Assembly: GCA_020247305.1 (NCBI GenBank)
Contig: JADCJE010000066.1
Coordinates: forward strand, 1-64,000
Source: Phycisphaerales bacterium
Lineage (GTDB): Bacteria > Planctomycetota > UBA1135 > UBA2386
Length of the DNA stretch: 64,000 nt
Direction: 5' to 3'
Part shown: one piece after another, positions 7,568-15,554 of the stretch
How positions within the stretch are numbered: the stretch's first letter is position 1
Layout of the letters: every line of letters starts with the position of its first letter
Made by a program: the position numbers and the translations under genes
Notes under the pieces: model-generated
What the model was told of the DNA's origin: nothing
Seen by the model: the letters and a program-made list of their open reading frames with translations, nothing else
Databases searched by the model: none

Positions 7568-8514
7568 GCCTTGCTTCTCCTGCCGCGCACGATCCAGTCC
7601 GCCGTCAGGTTGATGGCGAACGTGATCAGGAACAGCAGCATCCCGAGCACGAACAGCACCTGGTAGTGGTCGCCGCCGACCGCCGCCTCGCCGAGCTCGG
7701 CTGCGATGGTCGCCGTCAGCGTCGCCGCCGAGTCGAAGATGCTCTCCGGGATCATCAGGCGGTGGCCGCTCGCCATCAGCACCGCGATCGTCTCGCCGAA
7801 CGCGCGGCCGATGCCGAGCAGCACGGCGGCCGACAGGCCGGGGCGCGCGTGCGGCAGCACGACCTTCCACACGACCTGCCACTTGGTGGCGCCGAGCGCC
7901 TCGGCGGCCTCGCGGTAGCTGTCGGGCACGGCCTTGAGCGCGTCCTCGGCGATGGTCGCCATGATCGGCGCCGCCATCAGGCCGAGGATGATGCCGGCGT
8001 TCAGGACGTTGAGGCCGACCTGCACGCCGAAGAGCTCCTGGATGATCGGCTTCATCACGTGCAGGCCGATCACGCCCCAGACGACCGACGGGATCGCCGC
8101 CAGCAACTCGATGCCGATCTTGAGCCACTCGCGCTGCTTGCCGCGGGCGAACTCGCCGACATAGATCGCCGCGCCGAAGGCGAGCGGCACGGCGATCGCC
8201 ATCGCGACGGCGGTGATCCAGCCGGTGCCGGCGATCAGCGGCAGCGCGCCGTACTGCGGCGGCTCGACCGTCGGTTCCCAGCGAACGCCCAGCAGCAGTT
8301 CGCCGAGGTCGAGGCGGTTGACGATGAACTCGAAGCCCTGGCTGGCGATGAAGCCGAAGATCGCGACGATGAACAGGACCGCCGACATGCCGCCGGCGAG
8401 CACGACGCCGCGCATGGCGAGGTCGTTCCACCACGCGCGGTCGCGCGTGTCCAGCGCGGCGGCCCAGGCGGGCTGACCGCGGTGCGGCGTCGGCGGTTGC
8501 TGGGCGGTGGTCAC
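7564..8514 (-). CDS. pstC: phosphate ABC transporter permease PstC
   Basis: 316-aa permease, partner of PstA. The start is GTG 8514, 2 nt after the phoU stop; the frame stays open upstream but that part is antisense-like and not PstC. Conserved segments include GAAIYVGEFARGKQREWLK, LAAIPSVVWGVIG, the coupling loop SYREAAEALGATKWQVVW and GIGRAFGETIAVLMASG. The N-terminus has a cytoplasmic stretch before the first membrane segment (VVLAGGMSAVLFIVAIFGFIA). Confidence 0.95.
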   Translation of the reverse strand: MTTAQQPPTPHRGQPAWAAALDTRDRAWWNDLAMRGVVLAGGMSAVLFIVAIFGFIASQGFEFIVNRLDLGELLLGVRWEPTVEPPQYGALPLIAGTGWITAVAMAIAVPLAFGAAIYVGEFARGKQREWLKIGIELLAAIPSVVWGVIGLHVMKPIIQELFGVQVGLNVLNAGIILGLMAAPIMATIAEDALKAVPDSYREAAEALGATKWQVVWKVVLPHARPGLSAAVLLGIGRAFGETIAVLMASGHRLMIPESIFDSAATLTATIAAELGEAAVGGDHYQVLFVLGMLLFLITFAINLTADWIVRGRRSKA

Positions 8515-8516
8515 GT

Positions 8517-9575
8517 TCAGCTCGCCTGCTCGCCCCGGAGCTTCTCCATCAGCTCGCGCACGCGCGGCGTCAGGTTGCGGTAGCGGGCCTCGGGCTCGCC
8601 GGGCGGCACGTCCCAGACCACCATCGTGGTGTGGAACGGCACCGTGCCGACCTTGTCGCGGGACTCCTTGCCGAAGCCGACGACGACCTGGTACTCGTCG
8701 AGTTGCGGGTGCAGGCTGGCGAGCGGCGTCGGCCACGCCTTCTGCAGGTCGACGCCGACGGTCTGCGCGAAGCGCGCCCACGCCGGATCGATCTCCTCGG
8801 CGGCCTCCCAGCCGGCGCTGCGGTAGCGACCGCTCTGCGGGAAGGCCTTGCGCGTGAAGTGCTCGGCGAGCTGGCTGAGGCCGTCGTTCTTGCCGTCGAC
8901 GAAGAGGATCTGGAAGGTCTTCTCGCCCTTGGTCTTGCCGGTCGCGACGAAGATCGTCTCTTCGCAGATGTTCTTGGCCTGGTGGATGACGCGCTCCAGC
9001 CGGTTGAGCGTCGCCATCAGCGAGAACAGCTCGCTGACCGGCCGGCTGTCGGTCTCGCCTTCCTTGACCAGGTCGGCGAACACCTTGTCGAAGTAGCGCG
9101 CGAACTGCGCCGCCGACGCCAGCGTGCTGTTGGCGAGCGCAACGTCCTTCTGCTGGAAGCTGCGCATGCCGTCGACCAGCATGCGGCGCGCCTGCTCGTT
9201 CATCATCTCGATGTCGCGGGCGACGACCGCCGGCGGCTGCGCCGTCAGCTGTGCCGCGGTGCGCGAGATGGTCGCGGCGTAGTCGCCGATGCGTTCGAGC
9301 GCGATGTTGAGCCGCAGCACCGCCGAGACGTAGCGCAGGTGGCCGGCGCTCGGCAGGTGGCGGGCGACGAAGGCGTGGCAGAGCCGGTCGAGTTCGCGCG
9401 TCTGCCGGTTGATCGTGTAGTCGCCGAGCACCGTCGCGGCGGCGAGGTCCTTGTCGACGCGCAGCACGGAGGTCGCGGCGTCGTCGATCGCCTTGCTGAT
9501 CGCCTGGCCGATGATGCCGACGAGGTCCTGGATCCAGTTCAGGTCGCGCTGGAGACGTTCTTCGTAGTGGGACAA
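8517..9575 (-). CDS. phoU: PhoU fused to a Cys-less LMW-phosphatase/ArsC-like domain
   Basis: 352 residues from TTG 9575; the resulting N-terminus, SHYEERLQRDL, matches where PhoU proteins begin. Residues 1-210 are PhoU helical repeats with the metal-binding-type motifs NIALERIGDYA and NRLERVIHQAKN. Residues 220-352 look like a low-molecular-weight protein phosphatase/arsenate reductase: FQILFVDGKNDGLSQLAEHF corresponds to the P-loop strand and helix (normally FVCxxNxxRSQMAE), RSAGW to the SAG motif, and VVVGFGKE and MVVWDVPPG to later conserved strands. The catalytic Cys and Arg are replaced (227-235 is DGKNDGLSQ), so the domain should be inactive as a phosphatase. It lies between pstS and pstC. 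PhoU modulates Pst and the PhoR/PhoB system; the tail might sense phosphate. Confidence 0.85.
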   Translation of the reverse strand: MSHYEERLQRDLNWIQDLVGIIGQAISKAIDDAATSVLRVDKDLAAATVLGDYTINRQTRELDRLCHAFVARHLPSAGHLRYVSAVLRLNIALERIGDYAATISRTAAQLTAQPPAVVARDIEMMNEQARRMLVDGMRSFQQKDVALANSTLASAAQFARYFDKVFADLVKEGETDSRPVSELFSLMATLNRLERVIHQAKNICEETIFVATGKTKGEKTFQILFVDGKNDGLSQLAEHFTRKAFPQSGRYRSAGWEAAEEIDPAWARFAQTVGVDLQKAWPTPLASLHPQLDEYQVVVGFGKESRDKVGTVPFHTTMVVWDVPPGEPEARYRNLTPRVRELMEKLRGEQAS

Positions 9576-9690
9576 GGCGGTGCGTGGGAAGGGGTCGGGG
9601 ATGGCAGCCGGCTCGCCCGGCCTGCGCGCAGCATGCGAACCGGGCGCGGCGCGCGCGTCGAGCACGAAATGGCTGCCCGCGCTTCGACGA

Positions 9691-10545
9691 TCAGAGCTTG
9701 CGCAGCGGGATGTAACCCTTGTCCTGCAGCACCTTCTGGCCGGCGTCGCTGACGATCCAGTCGAGGTATCCCTTGACGTCGCCCTCGGCGGCGCCCTTGG
9801 TGATCATGTACAGGGGGCGGCGGATGCCGTAGCTGCCGTCGAGCACGGTCGCGACGGTCGGCAGGACCGGCGGGCCGCCCGCGGACTTGACGACCGGCAC
9901 GATGCGGACCTGGTCGGTGGCGTAGGCGATGCCGCTGTAGCCGATGGCGCTCTTCGTCTTGGCGCAGAAGTCGACGACGTCCTTGCTGCCGTTGAGGTTG
10001 TTGCAGTTGGCCTTGAAGCGGCCCTTGTCGCCGCCGAGCACCGCCTCGCGGAAGAACTCGTACGTGCCGCTGTTGTTCTGGCGGCTCGCCAGCACCACCG
10101 GGTCGGCGTCGTCGCCGAGCTTGACGCCGAGTTCGCTCCACTTGGTCAGCTTGCCGCCGTCGCCGAACAGCTCCTTGAGCTGCTCCAGCGTGATCGACGG
10201 CAGCGGGTTGTCCTTGTGCACGTAGATGGCGATGCCGTCGAAGCCGATCGAGGTGTGCACCGGCGAATAGCCGTGCTTCCTGGCCTCTTCTTCCTCCTTC
10301 TCCTTCATCTTGCGACTGCTGTTGGCGATGTCGACGTCGCCCGACATCACCGCCGCGATGCCGACACCCGAGCCGCCGCCCGAGACGGAGACGACGACCT
10401 CGGGCTTGACCTTCTGGTAGGCCTCGGCGAGCGCGCCGGCGACCTCGAGCATGGTGTCGGAGCCGAGGTTCTGGATCTCCTTCTGGCCGCTGCCGCAGGC
10501 GACGGTCAGCGTGCTGGCGAAGGCGAGGACGAGCGGGAGCTTCAT
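9691..10545 (-). CDS. pstS: phosphate-binding lipoprotein PstS
   Basis: 284 aa from ATG 10545. The signal MKLPLVLAFASTLTVAC is consistent with lipidation at C17. The periplasmic-binding-protein fold shows GSDTMLEVAGALAEAY, the phosphate-contact GGGSGVGIAAVMSGDVDIANSS, FDGIAIYVHKDNPL, and SGTYEFFREAV, all typical of the PstS/SphX group. It captures phosphate for PstCA. The gene is first in the cluster, separated by 115 nt from phoU, which would allow higher expression of the binding protein. A Pho-box-like repeat lies about 83-99 nt upstream. The 9576-9690 gap shows no convincing terminator. Confidence 0.95.
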   Translation of the reverse strand: MKLPLVLAFASTLTVACGSGQKEIQNLGSDTMLEVAGALAEAYQKVKPEVVVSVSGGGSGVGIAAVMSGDVDIANSSRKMKEKEEEEARKHGYSPVHTSIGFDGIAIYVHKDNPLPSITLEQLKELFGDGGKLTKWSELGVKLGDDADPVVLASRQNNSGTYEFFREAVLGGDKGRFKANCNNLNGSKDVVDFCAKTKSAIGYSGIAYATDQVRIVPVVKSAGGPPVLPTVATVLDGSYGIRRPLYMITKGAAEGDVKGYLDWIVSDAGQKVLQDKGYIPLRKL

Positions 10546-10627
10546 GCGGGTCGGTGTCCGGGTGGTTGGGCGGCAGGATTGCGCCACGGCAGCATCGCGG
10601 GCTCGATGAAGCCAACACGCGAGTTGC

Positions 10628-10644
10628 GTGAAGGAATCGTTAAG
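10628..10644 (-). promoter_or_regulatory. candidate Pho box upstream of pstS
   Basis: On the minus strand CTTAAC (10644-10639) is followed by CTTCAC (10633-10628) with an 11-nt period, the spacing of PhoB/SphR/PhoP boxes; CTTAACCT-type repeats are known from cyanobacterial Pho boxes. It sits about 83-99 nt upstream of the pstS start. Only two repeats are seen and no response-regulator gene is nearby. Confidence 0.4.
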
Positions 10645-10699
10645 GAGGGCGGCCGGGGCGCGCGGCCGGCGTGCCGGAACCGGCCTTGCTGCCGACGGT

Positions 10700-11689
10700 T
10701 CAGCCCAGCAGAGGCGGCAGGCCGTCGGGTCCGGGCGTTTCGCCCGGAGGCCGGTGGCGGAAGCGGCGGCTCTGCCAGAACCACTGCTCCGGCGCTTCGG
10801 CGACGGCCTGGGTCAGGCCACGGTTGACCCGCGCGGTGATCGCCAGCATGTCGGCGTCGCGGTCGCCAGTGCCAGCGCCCTCGATCACGTCGTAGACGCG
10901 CAGATTGTAGCGCATCGGGCCGGTGCGCAGCACGGCGACGACGGCGATGGGCGCGCCGGTGGCGAGGTGCAGCAGTGCCGGGCTGGCGACGGTCTTCGAG
11001 GCCGCGCCGAGGAACGGCGCTTCGACGGCGCTGTGCTTGCCGCCGCCGTCGGCGAGGATGCCGACCGCTTCCTTGCGTTCGAGGACCCGCAGCAGCGTGC
11101 GCAGCACGTTCTTGCGCGCGACGACGGTCTGGCCGGTGCCGGTGCGCAGGCGCTCGATCAGGCGGTTGAGCGCCGGCAGGGGGCTCGGCCGGAACACGCT
11201 GGTCAGCGGCACGCCGAGCAGGCCGGCGGCGTGGCCGGCGACGTCCCACACGCCGATGTGGCCCGTGGCGCAGATCAGGCCATTGCCCCGCGCGAAGGCC
11301 GCCTGCAGCCGCGCGAACTCGGCGAGGTCGACGTGGTTGGCGACGTTCCCCTTGGTGATGCGCCGCATGCGGCAGAAGTCGATCGCGATCCAGGCGATGT
11401 GCCGCGACCAGCGCCACAAGTGGCGCGGCGGCCGCGCGGCGCCGAGCGGCGCGCCGGGGCGGAAGGCGATGCGGCAGTTGCGCCAATAGCCGCTGGTGCG
11501 GCGGCCGCCGCGGTCGTTGACGCACCACCACAGGAACCACGGCACGGCCAGCAGCGTACCGAAGCCGTAGGCGATCGCCGTCGGCAGCGCGCCGACGACT
11601 GCGATCAGCGCGGCCACAAGGCCGGCGGCGAGGCGCTGCCAAAGGGCTTCGCGCGGCGGGCGCTGCGGGTCGTCGTCGTCGTCGCTCAT
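10700..11689 (-). CDS. LpxL/HtrB-like lipid A acyltransferase family protein
   Basis: 329 aa from ATG 11689; the codon shares one base with the stop of the MFS gene (TGATG). After an N-terminal membrane segment (VAALIAVVGALPTAIAYGFG) comes the lysophospholipid-acyltransferase core with the HX4D motif in LICATGHIGVWDVAG, then RPSPLPALNRLIERLR and LLRVLERKEAVGILADGGG, the order seen in LpxL/LpxM-type acyltransferases. It would transfer an acyl chain to lipid A or a related envelope lipid at the inner membrane. The acceptor cannot be told from sequence. It is probably cotranscribed with the MFS gene. Confidence 0.85.
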   Translation of the reverse strand: MSDDDDDPQRPPREALWQRLAAGLVAALIAVVGALPTAIAYGFGTLLAVPWFLWWCVNDRGGRRTSGYWRNCRIAFRPGAPLGAARPPRHLWRWSRHIAWIAIDFCRMRRITKGNVANHVDLAEFARLQAAFARGNGLICATGHIGVWDVAGHAAGLLGVPLTSVFRPSPLPALNRLIERLRTGTGQTVVARKNVLRTLLRVLERKEAVGILADGGGKHSAVEAPFLGAASKTVASPALLHLATGAPIAVVAVLRTGPMRYNLRVYDVIEGAGTGDRDADMLAITARVNRGLTQAVAEAPEQWFWQSRRFRHRPPGETPGPDGLPPLLG

Positions 11690-12969
11690 CAAGGCGGGGT
11701 GGCCGCCGGGCGGTCGGCGGGGACGCGCACCATGGCGAGGCACAGCAGCCCGATCAACAACTGCGCGCCCTGCGCCAGCATCGCCGGCTTCGCGCCGGCG
11801 TGGTACTCGACGAGGCCGTACACGGCGCCGCCGACGACGGACAGCTTGACCGTGATGCCGTAGAGGCCGAAGTACTCGCCGACGCGCTCGGGCGGCGCCA
11901 ACCGCACGACGACGGTGCGGCCGGCGGTCCAGATGCCCGCGAGGCCATAGGCGCCAGCAGCGACGAGCGTCAGCGCGTAGCCGAGTTCGGACACGCCGCC
12001 GAACAGCGCCCCGCCGCCGAGCGCCACCAGCAGGGCGACGCCGCTGCTGCGCATGACGGCCAGCGGCGCGCGGTCGCTGAGCGGACCCTGCACGAGGCCG
12101 AACACAAGCGCGAGGCCGTTGAGCAGCAGCCCGAGCACGATGACGAAGTCGCGCAGCGCGCCGTCGCCGGCGAACTCGACGCCGAGCAACCGCAGCGGGC
12201 CCTGCGCCGCGCTCGCGTGGAACACCGAGGCGGTGAAGTCGGCGAAGTAGAGCACCGCCGTGTTGAGCACGTCGACGAGGCAGAAGTTGCCGACCAGGAA
12301 CCACAGCAGCGCACGCTGCCGCGGCAGGTCGCGCAGCGTCGCGCCGAGTTGCCGGAACGCCGCGCGCACCGCCGCGGCCGAGCCGTTGCCGCGCGGTCGC
12401 CGCGGATCGCGCACCAACAGCAGGCACGGCGCGGCGGTGACCAGGAACAGCAGCGCCGCCAGCGGGAAGCGCGCCGCGTCGCCGACCGGCAGCGGCATCA
12501 GCACCGCCAGCACGACGATCGTGCCGAAGTACCCGACGCCGGTGCCGAGCCCGCTGAGACGCCCCTCGCCGCCGGGCGCTGCGACCGCCGGCAGCAGCGC
12601 GTTGTAGAACAGCAGGCCCAGGTTGTAGGCGACGTTGGCGACGAAGAACGCGGCCAGCAGCCAGCCGGGCGCGACGTCGGCGCCGAACGCGGCGGTGGCG
12701 GCGATGCACAGCAGCGTCGCGAGCGTCAGGTAGCCGCGCGTGCGCGCGGTCTGGTCGAGCAGCGCGCCGAAGACCGGCACCAGCACGCCGGCGAGCGCCA
12801 TCGAGGCGAATTGCACGAGGCCGACGCCGCGCAGGTCGCCGCCGAGCGCCTCCTTGGCGTACGGCGTGAACAGGAAGGTCACCGTCGCCGCGTAGACCGT
12901 GTTGGCGAGGTCGTAGAGCACCCAGGCCGCGGCGCGCAGTCGGGACGGCGGCGGCGGGGGCGTCGGCAT
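11689..12969 (-). CDS. MFS transporter of the UMF1/Atg22-like family
   Basis: 426 aa from ATG 12969 with about 12 hydrophobic segments. The N-terminal WVLYDLANTVYAATVTFLFTPYAKEALG and the later GLYGITVKLSVVGGAVYG are characteristic of bacterial UMF1 family transporters related to Atg22 permeases. The substrate is unknown. It is followed immediately by the acyltransferase gene in the same direction. The CBS gene diverges from it about 106 nt away. Confidence 0.85.
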   Translation of the reverse strand: MPTPPPPPSRLRAAAWVLYDLANTVYAATVTFLFTPYAKEALGGDLRGVGLVQFASMALAGVLVPVFGALLDQTARTRGYLTLATLLCIAATAAFGADVAPGWLLAAFFVANVAYNLGLLFYNALLPAVAAPGGEGRLSGLGTGVGYFGTIVVLAVLMPLPVGDAARFPLAALLFLVTAAPCLLLVRDPRRPRGNGSAAAVRAAFRQLGATLRDLPRQRALLWFLVGNFCLVDVLNTAVLYFADFTASVFHASAAQGPLRLLGVEFAGDGALRDFVIVLGLLLNGLALVFGLVQGPLSDRAPLAVMRSSGVALLVALGGGALFGGVSELGYALTLVAAGAYGLAGIWTAGRTVVVRLAPPERVGEYFGLYGITVKLSVVGGAVYGLVEYHAGAKPAMLAQGAQLLIGLLCLAMVRVPADRPAATPP

Positions 12970-13075
12970 CGGCGCAGTGTCGCCGGCAAGGGGCCGCCGG
13001 CAAGGGCGCGCCGGCGCCGCCGACCGGGGCCGGAAGGATGATGCGCGGGTCCGGCGGCGTCGGCATGATCGCGCC

Positions 13076-13672
13076 ATGACCCTCAAGGACCTGATGAGCC
13101 GCGACATCCGCGTCGTGAAACTCGGCGACCGGCTCGACGCGGCCGCGCGCGTGCTGTGGGACCGCGACTGCGGCGTCGTCCCGGTCGTCGACGGCAACGG
13201 CGCGGTCGTCGGCGTGCTCACCGACCGCGACGTCTGCATGGCGGCCCTCACGCAGGGTCGGACGCTGGCCGAGATCCCGGTCGCCGTCGCGATGGCGCGC
13301 AAGGTCCACACCGCGCGCCCTGACGACGACCTCGCCACCGCGCTGGCGGCGATGGCGGCGCAGCAGGTCCATCGCCTGCCGGTGGTCGACGCCCGCGGCG
13401 TCTGCATCGGCGTGGTGTCCAGCAGCGACCTCGTGCGCCACGCGGCCGCGCACCCGCACGCCCTCTCGCCCGACGGCGTCGTCCAGGCGCTCGCCGCGAT
13501 CGCCGCCCCGCGCGGGCAGCAGGCCGCTGCGGCGCCGGCGAAGCCGCTGCCGCCGGCGGCCGGCAACCCTGCGGTCGCTGCGGCGACGCCGCCGGCGAAG
13601 GCGGTCCGCGCGGCCGCCGGCAAGGCGCGCACTGCCGTCAAGGCCGGCAAGCCGAAGGGCCGCAAGGCCTAG
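13076..13672 (+). CDS. CBS-domain-pair protein with basic Ala/Lys/Pro tail
   Basis: 198 aa from ATG 13076. Two CBS motifs (about 1-58 and 62-122) include DCGVVPVVDGNGAVVGVLTD and HRLPVVDARGVCIGVVSSSD, the usual adenosine-ligand-binding arrangement. The last 60 residues are a low-complexity Ala/Pro/Lys tail ending KAGKPKGRKA, resembling nucleic-acid-binding tails. Only 14 nt separate it from mlaE, so it may be cotranscribed with and regulate the lipid transporter, though such stand-alone CBS proteins act in many settings. Confidence 0.85.
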   Translation: MTLKDLMSRDIRVVKLGDRLDAAARVLWDRDCGVVPVVDGNGAVVGVLTDRDVCMAALTQGRTLAEIPVAVAMARKVHTARPDDDLATALAAMAAQQVHRLPVVDARGVCIGVVSSSDLVRHAAAHPHALSPDGVVQALAAIAAPRGQQAAAAPAKPLPPAAGNPAVAAATPPAKAVRAAAGKARTAVKAGKPKGRKA

Positions 13673-13686
13673 GGCGCACTGCTGCG

Positions 13687-14808
13687 ATGCCGTCACCGGG
13701 CTTCCGATTGACCGCCAGCGGCGGCGCTGGCGACCGCGTGGTCGAGTTGGCGGGCGTCGTCACGCTCGCCGACGGCGCGCGGCTGTGGCGCGAACTGCGC
13801 GACGCGGTCGCGGCGACCGAGACGGCGCGGATCGACCTGGCCGGCGTCGAGCGCCTCGACGGCGGCGGCGCGGCGCTGCTCTACGCCGTGCGCGACGAAC
13901 GCGTCGGGCGCGGCCGCGTTTGCGAACTCGCCGGCGCGACGGGCGATGTCGCGCGCGTGCTGGAGCTGTACGGCGGCCCGCCGCAGCCCGAACCGGCGTC
14001 GCCGCCGCGGCCGCACGCGCTGCTGGCCGACGTCGGCGACTTCGCGCACGACCTGTGGCGGTCGTGGCAGTCGGTGTTGGCGTTCCTCGGCGACCTGTGC
14101 TGGGCGCTCGCGCGCGCGGTCCGGCAGCCGCGTTCGGTCCACTTCGGCGAGTTCGGCTCGCTGGTCGAGCGCGCCGGCACCGACGGCCTGCCGATCATCA
14201 TGCTGATCAACTTCCTGGTCGGCGCGATCCTCGGCCTGCAGGGAGCGATCCAGCTGCACCGCTTCGGCGGCGACCAGTTCCTCGCCAGCCTCGTGGGGCT
14301 GTCGGTGGTGCGCGAACTCGGCCCGCTGATGACGGCGATCCTGGTGACCGGCCGCTCGGGCGCCGCGTTCGCCGCCGAACTCGGCACCATGAAGGTCAAC
14401 GAGGAGATCGACGCGCTGCGCACGCTCGGCCAGGACCCGCAGCGCTTCCTCGTGCTGCCGCGCGTGCTCGTGCTGGTGCTCGTCGTGCCGGTGCTGACCG
14501 TCGTCGGCGACTTCCTCGGCACGCTCGGCGGCATGGCGATCGCGGTCGGCTACCTGCAGCAACCGGCGGTGGTGTACGTGCAGATGTTCGAGCTGTGGGT
14601 CGACCTGCTCGACGTCGGCACCGGCCTGATGAAGAGCGTGGTGTTCGGCGCCGCGATCGCTCTGGTCGCCTGCCAGCGCGGCCTCGCCGCCCGCGGCGGC
14701 GCCGAGGGCGTCGGCCGCTCGACGACGGCGGCGGTGGTGGCGGTGCTGTTCACGCTCGTCGCCCTCGACGCGGCGTTCACGTGGATCTTCTCGCTGCTCG
14801 ACTGGTGA
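13687..14808 (+). CDS. mlaE: MlaE-type lipid ABC transporter permease with N-terminal STAS-like domain
   Basis: 373 aa. Residues 1-95 resemble a STAS (MlaB-like) domain, but the usual Ser/Thr region reads RLDGGGAALLYA, without a clear phospho-acceptor. Residues 110-373 are the MlaE permease: FGEFGSLVERAGTDGLPIIMLINFLVGAILGLQ, then VRELGPLMTAILVTGRSGAAFAAELGTMKVNEEIDALRTLG, a nearly invariant stretch in the family. It moves phospholipids between inner and outer membranes together with MlaF and MlaD. Fusion of the STAS domain would make a separate mlaB unnecessary. Confidence 0.93.
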   Translation: MPSPGFRLTASGGAGDRVVELAGVVTLADGARLWRELRDAVAATETARIDLAGVERLDGGGAALLYAVRDERVGRGRVCELAGATGDVARVLELYGGPPQPEPASPPRPHALLADVGDFAHDLWRSWQSVLAFLGDLCWALARAVRQPRSVHFGEFGSLVERAGTDGLPIIMLINFLVGAILGLQGAIQLHRFGGDQFLASLVGLSVVRELGPLMTAILVTGRSGAAFAAELGTMKVNEEIDALRTLGQDPQRFLVLPRVLVLVLVVPVLTVVGDFLGTLGGMAIAVGYLQQPAVVYVQMFELWVDLLDVGTGLMKSVVFGAAIALVACQRGLAARGGAEGVGRSTTAAVVAVLFTLVALDAAFTWIFSLLDW

Positions 14809-14810
14809 CC

Positions 14811-15554
14811 ATGACCGCCGTCCTCGAAGTGCGCGACCTGACGATCGGCCACGGCGGCGTGCCGCTGCTGTCCGGCATCGGCTTCGACGTCGCGCGCGGC
14901 GAGGTCGTCGCCGTGCTCGGCGGCTCGGGATGCGGCAAGTCGACGCTGCTGCGCACGCTGATCGGCCTGCAGGAACCGCTCGCCGGCAGCGTGCACTTCC
15001 CCGGCATCGGCGGCCCCGAGCAGGCGATGTCGCCGCCACAGTTCGGCGTGCTGTTCCAGTCGGCGGCGCTGTTCGGCTCGTGGACGCTGCTGCAGAACGT
15101 GATGCTGCCGCTGCAGAAGTGGACCCGCCTGCCGAAGGACGCGGCCCGCGCGGTGGCGATGGCGCGTCTGCGCCTCGTCGGACTCGAAGCCGCCGCCGAC
15201 AAGCTGCCGTCGGAGGTCTCCGGCGGCATGCGCAAGCGCGCTGGCATCGCCCGCGCGCTGGCGCTCGATCCGCCGATCCTCTTCCTCGACGAGCCGTCGG
15301 CCGGCCTCGACCCGGTCACCGCGGCCGGCCTCGACCAGCTGATCCTCACGCTCGCGCGCGGCCTGTCGGTGACCATCGTGCTCGTAACCCACGAATTGCC
15401 GAGCATCCTCGCCGTCGCCGACCGCTGTGTCATGCTCGACCGGCAGGCGGGGGGCGTCATCGCGCTCGGCGCGCCGCGCGACCTCGCCACGCACAGCGAC
15501 GATGCGCGCGTGCGCGCCTTCTTCCGCCGCGAAGCAGCCTCCAGGACCACATGA
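14811..15554 (+). CDS. mlaF: MlaF-type lipid ABC transporter ATPase
   Basis: 247 aa from ATG 14811, two bases after the mlaE stop. Walker A GGSGCGKST, Q-loop FGVLFQSAALF, signature VSGGMRKRAGIARAL (the SGGM(R/K)KR form typical of Mla/Ttg2A/Mce ATPases), Walker B ILFLDEPSAGLDP and switch His in VLVTHE are all present. It drives lipid transfer by the MlaE permease. Its stop overlaps the mlaD start by 4 nt. Confidence 0.95.
   Translation: MTAVLEVRDLTIGHGGVPLLSGIGFDVARGEVVAVLGGSGCGKSTLLRTLIGLQEPLAGSVHFPGIGGPEQAMSPPQFGVLFQSAALFGSWTLLQNVMLPLQKWTRLPKDAARAVAMARLRLVGLEAAADKLPSEVSGGMRKRAGIARALALDPPILFLDEPSAGLDPVTAAGLDQLILTLARGLSVTIVLVTHELPSILAVADRCVMLDRQAGGVIALGAPRDLATHSDDARVRAFFRREAASRTT

Noticed and set aside
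10700-13696. 998-codon minus-strand frame
   Set aside because: Its first two thirds are antisense/out-of-frame to CBS and MFS genes; only the last 329 codons are the acyltransferase.
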